DNA of 64,000 nucleotides from Klebsiella sp. BIGb0138 (GTDB lineage: Bacteria > Pseudomonadota > Gammaproteobacteria > Enterobacterales > Enterobacteriaceae). The notes beneath the pieces were generated by a model. It was not told where the DNA came from. It made no database searches and was given only the letters and a program-made list of their open reading frames with translations. This document shows, piece by piece, positions 52,941 through 59,784 of the stretch. A program made the translations under genes and the position numbers. Numbering within the stretch: the first letter of the stretch is position 1; the number at the start of each line of letters is the position of its first letter. The stretch spans positions 310,001 to 374,000 of the forward strand of contig NZ_SMCV01000003.1 in assembly GCF_004342285.1 (NCBI RefSeq), in the 5' to 3' direction.

Positions 52941-53159
52941 GCGGCTGAAAATAAACGGCAGGTATATGAGGCCGGAATTTCATAAAATGTAACAAACTTG
53001 TTAGGGCTAACGGGCTGCCAGAGGCGCGGCGGTGGACTAGTCTGAAAAGCCGATGGGAAGCGCAAAGGATGGTTTTAAGAACTATCCCTAAAGTCATCAC
53101 CAGAATCTTCTGCCATGATGGTGACGACTCATAACATTAAGCACGTTAGAGAGGAAATT

Positions 53160-53582
53160 ATGAAAAAAGCAATGATTGCGTTATCTGCGATTCTGGTAGC
53201 AGCCCCTGTTTTGGCTGCGACAACACACGCTACTGATGACACCGTCGCGGCGGCCCATGAAGGGGCTAATACCGCGAAGGAAAAACTGCACCAGGCTCAG
53301 AACGAAGGCGATGAGCTGAAGCTGAAATCGGAACACGCGGCGCAAGGTAAAAGCGACAGCGTCGGCAGCCAGGTGAGCGAAGGCGCGCAGAAAACCTGGA
53401 ATAAGACCAAAGAAGGGACCGAGAAGGGTTGGGACAAGACCAAAGAAGGGACCGAAAAAGGCTGGAATAAAACCAAGGCCGCCACCGAAAAAGGGTGGGA
53501 TAAAACCAAAGAAGGCGCCGCCAAAGGCTGGGATAAAACCAGGCAGGGTGCTGAAGACTTAAAAAATAAAGTCACTGAATAA
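53160..53582 (+). CDS. exported LEA-like protein with 11-residue repeats
   Basis: A 140-residue protein with a signal peptide (MKKAMIALSAILVAAPVLAA) and a very hydrophilic helical mature part. From about residue 80 it has five tandem 11-residue repeats: WNKTKEGTEKG, WDKTKEGTEKG, WNKTKAATEKG, WDKTKEGAAKG, WDKTRQGAEDL. The 11-residue period, Lys/Glu richness and lack of hydrophobic core match group-3 LEA-type amphipathic helices, which protect membranes or proteins in drought or osmotic stress. The aromatic Trp at each repeat start is unusual. GAGGAAATT precedes the ATG at 53160. A strong terminator follows. Confidence 0.8.
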   Translation: MKKAMIALSAILVAAPVLAATTHATDDTVAAAHEGANTAKEKLHQAQNEGDELKLKSEHAAQGKSDSVGSQVSEGAQKTWNKTKEGTEKGWDKTKEGTEKGWNKTKAATEKGWDKTKEGAAKGWDKTRQGAEDLKNKVTE

Positions 53583-53600
53583 TCACTGCCGGTTCGTTAT

Positions 53601-53628
53601 AAAAAGGTCGCGAAAGCGGCCTTTTTTG
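53601..53628 (+). terminator. intrinsic terminator after the repeat protein
   Basis: AAAAAGGTCGC, loop GAAA, GCGGCCTTTTTT. One G-U pair; perfect otherwise. It starts 19 bases after the stop codon. Confidence 0.9.
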
Positions 53629-53791
53629 TTCCTCATGATCTCATCCCTCTGCTTCCTGCCTCTCTCGCCTGGTTATCCTTTTCGCGTCGGAGACGCTTCA
53701 CCAGCCTGCCAGGAATCGTCCTGGTTATCCTGATATTCACTGTTTCTCCACATTGCGGCGGTACAAAAGGAGATATATCAGGAGGTGTACA

Positions 53792-54274
53792 ATGAAAAAG
53801 ATGATTTCTCTGGCTGTGATCGTGTCCTGCGTATTGAGTTCGTTGGCGTATGCCGAAGGGCCGAATGACAACCGCAACCCTGGCCAGCAGCAGGAGTGGC
53901 AGAAGGGCGCTGGCCACGGTGGTCAGGACGGTAATCGTCAGCAGGGGCCGGGTAATAATGGCCCGCAGGGGTATGCCGATAACCGTGGCGCGGATCGCGG
54001 CAATCACGGCAACGGCCGGGCGCAGGGCCAGTCCCATCCGGATCGCCACGAACAAGATCGCTTTACCTGGAACGGCAACGATTTCCGTAAAGGGCAGCCG
54101 GCACCGGAGCATTTCCGCGGCAATGACTATCGGATCAGTGACTGGAACGATCGCGGCCTGCCGCGGCCCCCTCAGGGTCAGCACTGGTCATACATTAACG
54201 GCAACTATGTCCTGATTGCGGCAGCCACCGGCATCATTACCTCTATTCTGGTGAACGGCGCGCTGAGTCGCTGA
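53792..54274 (+). CDS. RcnB family exported protein
   Basis: A 160-residue protein with a signal peptide (MKKMISLAVIVSCVLSSLAY; cleavage after AYA). Next comes a long Gly/Asn/Gln/His-rich linker (residues 22-85), then an RcnB domain with FRKGQPAPEHFRGNDYRISD, WNDRGLPRPPQGQHWSYING and a final hydrophobic NYVLIAAATGIITSIL. RcnB of E. coli is a periplasmic protein affecting nickel and cobalt efflux. The His/Asn linker here could bind metal. AGGAGG precedes the ATG. No rcnA or rcnR is nearby. Confidence 0.85.
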   Translation: MKKMISLAVIVSCVLSSLAYAEGPNDNRNPGQQQEWQKGAGHGGQDGNRQQGPGNNGPQGYADNRGADRGNHGNGRAQGQSHPDRHEQDRFTWNGNDFRKGQPAPEHFRGNDYRISDWNDRGLPRPPQGQHWSYINGNYVLIAAATGIITSILVNGALSR

Positions 54275-54956
54275 TCCCCCTGCCACGACATCTGACCACC
54301 ATGAGCTCCTCTCTCGTCACGGGAGAGGGGACGCCCTGCGGAGTGATGCGCTTTTTTATTCAGCCCGTCATCCGGGCAGGACTTATCACCGTTGACCACT
54401 GCCTGCACGGTAAGGCCTTTCCCGGTAAGTTCGTACGCCTTACTTTCGACGGCAGCGAAGAGATCTCGTTGGCGACGCCGTTTGCCGGGGCGGCGGCCGG
54501 TGCGAACCCGGTATCATTATATTTCGCCGCGCCGTTGGTTTCCGCACCGATCATAAATATGCTGTTCTCAGTGTGATATTTGTAGAATAAACATGTGTTA
54601 ATAATCTCTTATTTAAATGTTTATATTTTAATATAGCCCTTAGGTTAGTCTATTTCACTGTTAATGGCTTACTTAATAGCATGGCCTCTTTGGCTTATTC
54701 TCCTGCCGACACACATTGGATTTCATCTGGCGCTATGCCGGGTAACTCTCTGAATAATCATTAGTAAATGAGATGAGGCCGGTTCCAGAAATCAGAAATC
54801 TTGCTTGCATTCAACGCTTATCCAGATAAGTTATGGAGTCTGAGTATCTTCGCCATACGTTAATCTGCAGGTGTGCTGGCTTTTTCACTGACCTGGCCGC
54901 CCGTGGTCTGATGCCTGAATTATGCAGAATATTGATTCTATTTCCCGGAGACCGGC
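54275..54956. other. intergenic region without a confident gene
   Basis: About 680 bp. The first 300 bp contain GC-rich inverted sequence (around 54303-54350) that may end the RcnB-like transcript. They also hold an open frame at 54301-54576 without a good ribosome site or recognisable protein. The next 350 bp are AT-rich and probably carry the promoter of the M20 gene. GGAGACC lies before its ATG. Confidence 0.5.
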
Positions 54957-56135
54957 ATGACCGATTTTGTGATTCCCGAAATTAAAGCAGCTGAAGAAGA
55001 AATGATTGCGATCCGTCATTATTTGCATGCCCATCCGGAATTAAGTCTGGAAGAGTTTAATACCAGTGAGCTGGTGGCGGGGAAACTGGCGGAATGGGGC
55101 TATACGGTGACCCGCGATGTGGGGAAAACCGGGGTGGTGGGGACCTTAACCAAAGGCAACTCGCCGCGGACCATCGGGCTACGCGCCGACATGGATGCGC
55201 TGCCGATCTTTGAAACCACCGAATTACCGTGGGCCAGCACCGTGCCGGGCAAAATGCATGCCTGCGGTCATGACGGCCACACCACCATTCTGCTGGCGGC
55301 GGCGAAATATATCGCCTCGCCGGCCTGCCAGTTTAACGGCACGGTACATCTGATTTTCCAGCCGGCGGAAGAGGCTATCGGCGGCGCCGACCTGATGATT
55401 AAAGACGGTCTGTTTGAACGCTTCCCGTGCGATTGCGTATTCGCCCTGCACAATATGCCGGGGCTGCCGGTCGGCAAGCTGGGCTTTTATGCCGGCAACT
55501 TTATGGCTTCGGCCGATACGGTCAAGATCACCATCCATGGCTATGGCGGCCACGGCGCTCATCCTGACCGTGCGGTCGATCCGATTCTGACCGGTTCCGC
55601 GTTGGTGATGGCGCTGCAAAGTATTGTGGCCCGCAACGTGCCGCCGGGGGAAACCGCCGTGGTGACCGTCGGGACCTTCCAGGCGGGGATCGCTTCCAAC
55701 GTGATCCCGGAAAGTGCGGTGATGGAGCTGACCGTGCGGGCGATGAAGCCCGAAGTGCGCGATCTGCTGATTAGACGCATTACCGAGATCGCCGGGTTCA
55801 CCGCCAAAAGCTACGGCGCAACCAGCGAGATTGAGGTCTATGACTCCTATCCGGTGCTGACCAACAGCGCGGACGAAACCGCCTTCGCCAAAGCGCTAGC
55901 CCTGGAAGTTTTTGGCAGCGAGCAGGTGCTGCCGGCGATTTCGCCGATGAACGCCAGCGAGGATTTCGCCTTTATGCTGCAGGCGCGTCCGGGCTGCTAT
56001 TTCCTGCTGGGCAACGGCGAGAAGGGCGGCAAGGGGAGCTGCATGGTGCATAACCCAGGCTATGACTTTAACGATGACATTATTACCACCGGCGCGTCGT
56101 TCTTCGCCCGGTTAGTTGAAACACACTGCCGTTGA
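54957..56135 (+). CDS. M20 family amidohydrolase (hippurate hydrolase-like)
   Basis: A 392-residue M20D metallopeptidase. Metal and catalytic motifs are RHYLHAHPELSLEEF, GLRADMDALPIFETTELPWA, MHACGHDGHTTILLAAAKYI, IFQPAEEAIGGADLMI, ALHNMPGLPVG and HGAHPDRAVDPI. The family removes N-acyl groups from amino acids (hippurate, N-acetyl amino acids, IAA conjugates). It is followed after 19 bases by an amino-acid-type binding-protein gene, so it may process what that protein captures. The enzyme has no signal peptide and should be cytosolic. Confidence 0.9.
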   Translation: MTDFVIPEIKAAEEEMIAIRHYLHAHPELSLEEFNTSELVAGKLAEWGYTVTRDVGKTGVVGTLTKGNSPRTIGLRADMDALPIFETTELPWASTVPGKMHACGHDGHTTILLAAAKYIASPACQFNGTVHLIFQPAEEAIGGADLMIKDGLFERFPCDCVFALHNMPGLPVGKLGFYAGNFMASADTVKITIHGYGGHGAHPDRAVDPILTGSALVMALQSIVARNVPPGETAVVTVGTFQAGIASNVIPESAVMELTVRAMKPEVRDLLIRRITEIAGFTAKSYGATSEIEVYDSYPVLTNSADETAFAKALALEVFGSEQVLPAISPMNASEDFAFMLQARPGCYFLLGNGEKGGKGSCMVHNPGYDFNDDIITTGASFFARLVETHCR

Positions 56136-56154
56136 TCTCTGGAGCTCGTAAATA

Positions 56155-56931
56155 ATGAAAAAATCTCTTCTGCTGTGGGTCGCGCTGATGGCGTCAACAT
56201 CGGCGCTGGCCGCAGAACAAAAGGAAATTCGTTTTGGCGTCGATCCCACTTTTGCGCCGTTTGAATGGAAAGACCCGCAGGGCAAGCTGGCGGGTTTCGA
56301 TATTGATTTAGGCAACGCCATCTGCCAGCAGCTGCAGGCGAAATGCGTGTGGGTGGAAAGCAACTTCGACGGTATTATTCCGGCGCTGAAGGCGCGCAAA
56401 TTCGACGCCATTCTCTCCGGTATGTACATGACCGAGAAGCGCAAAGAGCAGATCGCCTTCAGCGATAAGCTGTATAACGGCCCGGTGTTCCTCGTGGCGC
56501 GCAAAAATACGCTGACCGGTAATACGCCTGAGCAGCTCAAAGGCAAAACCATCGGCGTGGAACAAGGTTCGGCGCAGGAGACGTACGTCAATCAGCACTG
56601 GCGTCCGGCGGGGATTAACATTGTGGCCTACCAGGGCGCCGACAGCGTGGTGCGGGATCTGGAGTCCGGGCGTATCGATGGCGCGGTACTCTCCGGGATG
56701 ATGGCCGACTACAGCTTCCTGCAGCAGCCGCAGGGTAAAGACTTCGCCTTTGTCGGCGGAAGTTTGCAGGATAATACACTGTTTGGCGCCGGCGCGGCGA
56801 TTGGTCTGCGCAAAGATGACGAAGCCCTGCGTCAGGAAATTAACGGTGCGATTGCCAAAATTCTTGCCGACGGAACCTATAAAAAACTGTCGGGCAAATA
56901 TTTTAGCTTTGACGTCTATTCCGGGACATAA
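56155..56931 (+). CDS. amino-acid ABC transporter binding protein (HisJ/ArgT family), orphan
   Basis: A 258-residue exported protein with signal peptide MKKSLLLWVALMASTSALAA and the SBP-3 fold. It carries EIRFGVDPTFAPFEWKDPQG, GFDIDLGNAICQQLQAKCVW, AILSGMYMTEKRKEQIAFSD and GKTIGVEQGSAQETYVNQHW. It binds a polar amino acid such as lysine, arginine, ornithine or histidine. No permease or ATPase gene is next to it, so it may share a HisQMP-type channel. It forms a likely two-gene operon with the M20 amidohydrolase. Confidence 0.88.
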   Translation: MKKSLLLWVALMASTSALAAEQKEIRFGVDPTFAPFEWKDPQGKLAGFDIDLGNAICQQLQAKCVWVESNFDGIIPALKARKFDAILSGMYMTEKRKEQIAFSDKLYNGPVFLVARKNTLTGNTPEQLKGKTIGVEQGSAQETYVNQHWRPAGINIVAYQGADSVVRDLESGRIDGAVLSGMMADYSFLQQPQGKDFAFVGGSLQDNTLFGAGAAIGLRKDDEALRQEINGAIAKILADGTYKKLSGKYFSFDVYSGT

Positions 56932-57063
56932 TGTGGTAATGCGTCCGGCGGGCATCAACCGGCCCGCCGCAAGATTCCTTTTCTGACTATCCAGTGATTG
57001 TCCTTTATCAGCCCTCGCGGTGTATCGAAGGATACAGAATATAAGCGATAAGGAGTGCACGGC

Positions 57064-58017
57064 ATGAATACACGTCCATTGGGCAAAACCGGATTTTCCA
57101 TCGCCCCGCTGGTCTTCGGCGGCAACGTTTTTGGCTGGACCTGCGATGAAAAAACCAGTTTTGCCATTCTTGATGCTTTTGTCGACCACGGCTTTGATGC
57201 CATTGATACCGCGGATGTTTACTCCCGCTGGGCGGATGGCAATCAGGGGGGAGAGTCTGAAACCATTATCGGCCGCTGGCTCCAGGCGCGGCCTGCCATG
57301 CGTGATAAGGTAAAAATCTTCACTAAGGTAGGCTCTGATCTAGGGCTTCCCGGGCAAAAAGGGCTGAAAAAAGCCTGGATCCAACAGGCGGTGGACGATT
57401 CGCTGCGCCGTCTGAATACCGATTATATCGATCTTTACTTTGCCCACTGGCCGGACCCGGAAACGCCGGTCGCCGAGACCCTGGACGCTTTTCAGGCCCT
57501 CCAGCAGGCGGGAAAAATTCGTGCGATGGGGGCATCCAACCTTGATGCGCAGCAGCTTTCCACCGCGCTGGAAGTAGCGCGTAAAGAGGGGCTGCCGGCC
57601 TGGCAGGTGCTACAGCCGGAATATAACCTTTATCACCGTTCCGCGTTCGAAGGCGCGCTTTGCGACCTGTGCATCAGCCGTGAGATTGGCGTTGTCACCT
57701 ATTACAGCCTGGCTTCCGGTTTCTTAACCGGTAAATATCGCCAGCAGTCCGATCTGGCGCAGAGTCAGCGCGGTGGCGGCATCGGTAAATATCTTAATCC
57801 GCGCGGAATACGCATTATCGACACCCTGGAAGAGGTCGCCGGCCAGCACAATGCCAAACCGGCAGAAGTGGCGCTGGCCTGGCTGATGAGCCGCGAAGGG
57901 GTCACGGCGCCGATCGCCAGCGCGACCAGCGTGTCCCAGGTGGAGAGCTTTGCGCGGGCGGCGCATCTGACGCTGAATGCCGCTCAGCTCGCCCGCCTGG
58001 AGATTGCCAGCGCCTGA
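57064..58017 (+). CDS. aldo/keto reductase
   Basis: A 317-residue NADPH-dependent (beta/alpha)8 oxidoreductase. MNTRPLGKTGFSIAPLVFGG, DAFVDHGFDAIDTADVYSRW (catalytic Asp and Tyr), VKIFTKVGSD (Lys) and DLYFAHWPDPETPVAETLDA (His) form the AKR tetrad; a C-terminal SREGVTAPIASATSVSQVES binds the cofactor. AAGGAG lies 8 bases before the ATG at 57064. A GTG at 57055 is a less likely start. The substrate is unknown. It stands alone, 132 bases after the binding-protein gene, and has its own terminator. Confidence 0.88.
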   Translation: MNTRPLGKTGFSIAPLVFGGNVFGWTCDEKTSFAILDAFVDHGFDAIDTADVYSRWADGNQGGESETIIGRWLQARPAMRDKVKIFTKVGSDLGLPGQKGLKKAWIQQAVDDSLRRLNTDYIDLYFAHWPDPETPVAETLDAFQALQQAGKIRAMGASNLDAQQLSTALEVARKEGLPAWQVLQPEYNLYHRSAFEGALCDLCISREIGVVTYYSLASGFLTGKYRQQSDLAQSQRGGGIGKYLNPRGIRIIDTLEEVAGQHNAKPAEVALAWLMSREGVTAPIASATSVSQVESFARAAHLTLNAAQLARLEIASA

Positions 58018-58026
58018 TCGTCTCGT

Positions 58027-58053
58027 GCCGGAGCCTTCAGGCTCCGGCGTTTC
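58027..58053 (+). terminator. intrinsic terminator after the aldo/keto reductase
   Basis: GCCGGAGCC (58027-58035), loop TTCA, GGCTCCGGC (58040-58048), then GTTTCC. The perfect 9-bp stem starts 10 bases after the stop. Confidence 0.8.
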
Positions 58054-58062
58054 CCCGATGAT

Positions 58063-58395
58063 ACGTGGTGTGTCATATTCAGCATTTGCGCGCTGGCTCC
58101 CTGCGGGAAATTGCTCAGCGCGGCAAAATCGCTTCCCTGATAGCCCATGATCTTACCGTCGGTGCGCGCCTGTTGCAGATCGATCGGGATCCCCCCGTGT
58201 TGGAATGATTTTTTCGCGCCAGACAAACAGCGTCAGATCGTCGGCCACCTGCAGATTGTGGCAACCCGACATCCGTCAGCCCTTTCTCCACGCCGTCCAG
58301 ACACTGCCAGGCATAGACGTTGTCGTTGAGAGAAGCCGTTTGCTCCTGCGAGGCGGTGGTCAGCGGCACATTCGCGGATGCGCTTCGCAACTTAA
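58063..58395 (-). pseudogene. degraded MoaF-like gene with two frameshifts
   Basis: Three frames of the minus strand read as consecutive protein-like pieces. The first (from about 58395) contains SLNDNVYAWQCLDGVEKGLT and ends near DVG. The second (about 58262-58206) reads CHNLQVADDLTLFVWREK. The third (about 58215-58063) reads SFQHGGIPIDLQQARTDGKI, MGYQGSDFAALSNFPQGAS and LNMTHHV. The order and content resemble the C-terminal half of MoaF proteins (NVYAWxCLxGVExGLADV, ADDLxLFVWREK, GKIxGYEGxDFGAxSNFPVGA). No start codon or ribosome site is left. The MoaF name is from memory of the family and is tentative. Confidence 0.42.
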
Positions 58396-58457
58396 TGTCC
58401 GGAAATCAGTGGATTATCGCTTTTGCCTATCCCGGGCGCGATTAGGCTTGCGCTCAA

Positions 58458-58482
58458 TAAGATAATGAGTATAGTTCTCATT
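58458..58482 (+). promoter_or_regulatory. candidate Fur-type site upstream of the propeller/receptor genes
   Basis: AAGATAATGAGTATAGTTCTCATTC carries GATAATGA at one side and an inverted TGAG/CTCA pair. It lies about 160 bp before the lipoprotein gene. A receptor operon would be expected to be iron-regulated. The spacing departs from the 19-bp consensus, so the call is tentative. Confidence 0.35.
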
Positions 58483-58645
58483 CTTCTTTTTGTTTGCAGG
58501 CTGAGTATGGAATAACCTGCGCCAGTGAGTCGTTCACAAGGAAACAGCGAAGGCGTAGGGTGGGGCTCAGCGTTACAAGGCCGGAAAATAACAATATCGG
58601 CACGGAGCTACCACCGGGTTATTGATTTTGTTAAGGATTTCTACA

Positions 58646-59728
58646 ATGAAATACACCATCCCGGCATTAGCCCTGGCGATTTCTGCGGTCTTAAGCGGCT
58701 GCGCAGCCACCCGCTCCACTCCTGCTATCCCTGCCGCTGTCGAGAAAAGCGCAGCCACCGTCGGACAACCGTTAAAACGTGAACTGGCTGACGGGCTGTA
58801 TGAAATGGCGCTCAGCCCGCAGGGCGACGCCCTGTACGTGGCAAGCGCCGAAGGTTTTAAAGATGTGCAGGGCGGGGCCGTTTACAAGCTCGACCCGAAG
58901 ACCCTGAAGACCCTCGGTCTGAGCTATACCGACCTGAAAAATTTCGCCGTACAGATAACGCCGGATGGCAAAACGCTGTTTGTCACGAACTCCCTTGACG
59001 GCGGCATCAGCGCCATCGACACCGCAACCGGTAAAGTCAAAAAACGGCTGCTGTTTAGCGAGCGTAATGAAAAGGGCCTGCCTTACGGCGCGCGGCAGAT
59101 CCTGCTGCTGGATAATACCCTGTACGTCGGCGCCGTCGCCGACCCGGCGCAAATCTGGGTGGTGGATGCCACCACCCTGAAGCTGAAAACGCGGATTAAA
59201 AACACCGGCAAGTGGATGACCGGGCTGCACTATTCCGCGCAAACCGGCCGCCTGTACGCCGCCAACGGCAGCGGCGAGATCCTGGTGATTAATCCGCGCA
59301 GCAACCGGATTGAACAACGCTGGAAACCGCTGGGCGACAAACCGGCGCTGCTGCTGAACATCGCGGAAGACAGCGAGACCGGGCGCCTGTTTGTGACCGA
59401 TAACTCGAAGGCGAAAACCACCCTGGTGCTGGATATTCACAGCGGCAAAGTGATTAAGCAGCTGGAGGTGGGTGACTCTTTGGCGGTGCTGTTCAACCCG
59501 AAACGCAATGAAATTTATATCTCTCAGCGTGAATCCGGCAAGGTTATCAGCCTCAACGGCACCACCTATGCGCAGAAAAAGCAGTGGGATATCCCGGTTA
59601 ATCCGAACAGCCTGCTGCTCTCAGCGGATGGTCAGACGCTGTTTGTCACCGTCAAACAGCCGTTCAACAAAGATCACTCGACCAAAGGTCCGGACAGCGT
59701 TGCCCGCATCGACCTGAGCGCCCAATAA
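58646..59728 (+). CDS. YncE-like beta-propeller lipoprotein
   Basis: A 360-residue protein. The ATG at 58646 (AAGGA upstream) starts a lipoprotein signal MKYTIPALALAISAVLSGCA with a lipobox LSGC, so it is membrane-anchored. The mature part has repeated blades such as MALSPQGDALYVASAEGF, VQITPDGKTLFVTNSLDGGI, NPKRNEIYISQRESGKVISL and LLSADGQTLFVTVKQ, as in YncE of E. coli (353 residues, soluble periplasmic, iron-regulated and beside the TonB receptor gene yncD). Here it precedes a different type of TonB receptor gene by 56 bases. It may assist the receptor or hold the ligand. Confidence 0.85.
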   Translation: MKYTIPALALAISAVLSGCAATRSTPAIPAAVEKSAATVGQPLKRELADGLYEMALSPQGDALYVASAEGFKDVQGGAVYKLDPKTLKTLGLSYTDLKNFAVQITPDGKTLFVTNSLDGGISAIDTATGKVKKRLLFSERNEKGLPYGARQILLLDNTLYVGAVADPAQIWVVDATTLKLKTRIKNTGKWMTGLHYSAQTGRLYAANGSGEILVINPRSNRIEQRWKPLGDKPALLLNIAEDSETGRLFVTDNSKAKTTLVLDIHSGKVIKQLEVGDSLAVLFNPKRNEIYISQRESGKVISLNGTTYAQKKQWDIPVNPNSLLLSADGQTLFVTVKQPFNKDHSTKGPDSVARIDLSAQ

Positions 59729-59735
59729 AAATTCT

Positions 59736-59751
59736 GGCCCGGCAACGGGCC
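59736..59751 (+). other. intercistronic hairpin before the TonB receptor gene
   Basis: GGCCCG, loop GCAA, CGGGCC (59736-59751) 8 bases after the lipoprotein stop, followed by CTTGG and then TTTC. It could lower the receptor's expression relative to the lipoprotein or protect the upstream message. Confidence 0.45.
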
Positions 59752-59784
59752 CTTGGTTTCATTTATCGTCATCACGGACTCATT

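Larger units (their letters stand above)
58018..58645. other. intergenic region with terminator, pseudogene and iron-type promoter
   Basis: About 630 bp holding no intact gene. It contains the aldo/keto reductase terminator (58027-58053), a degraded minus-strand frame (58063-58395) and, near 58458-58482, a Fur-like sequence ahead of the propeller/receptor genes. Each is listed separately. Confidence 0.6.

Noticed and set aside
52889-53065. 59-codon upstream extension of the iron binding protein
   Set aside because: It would bury the signal peptide inside the protein and run through the promoter and Fur-like box.
54301-54576. 91-codon plus-strand frame after the RcnB-like gene
   Set aside because: There is no ribosome site, the first part falls in inverted-repeat sequence, and no protein family is recognised. 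It was left as intergenic.
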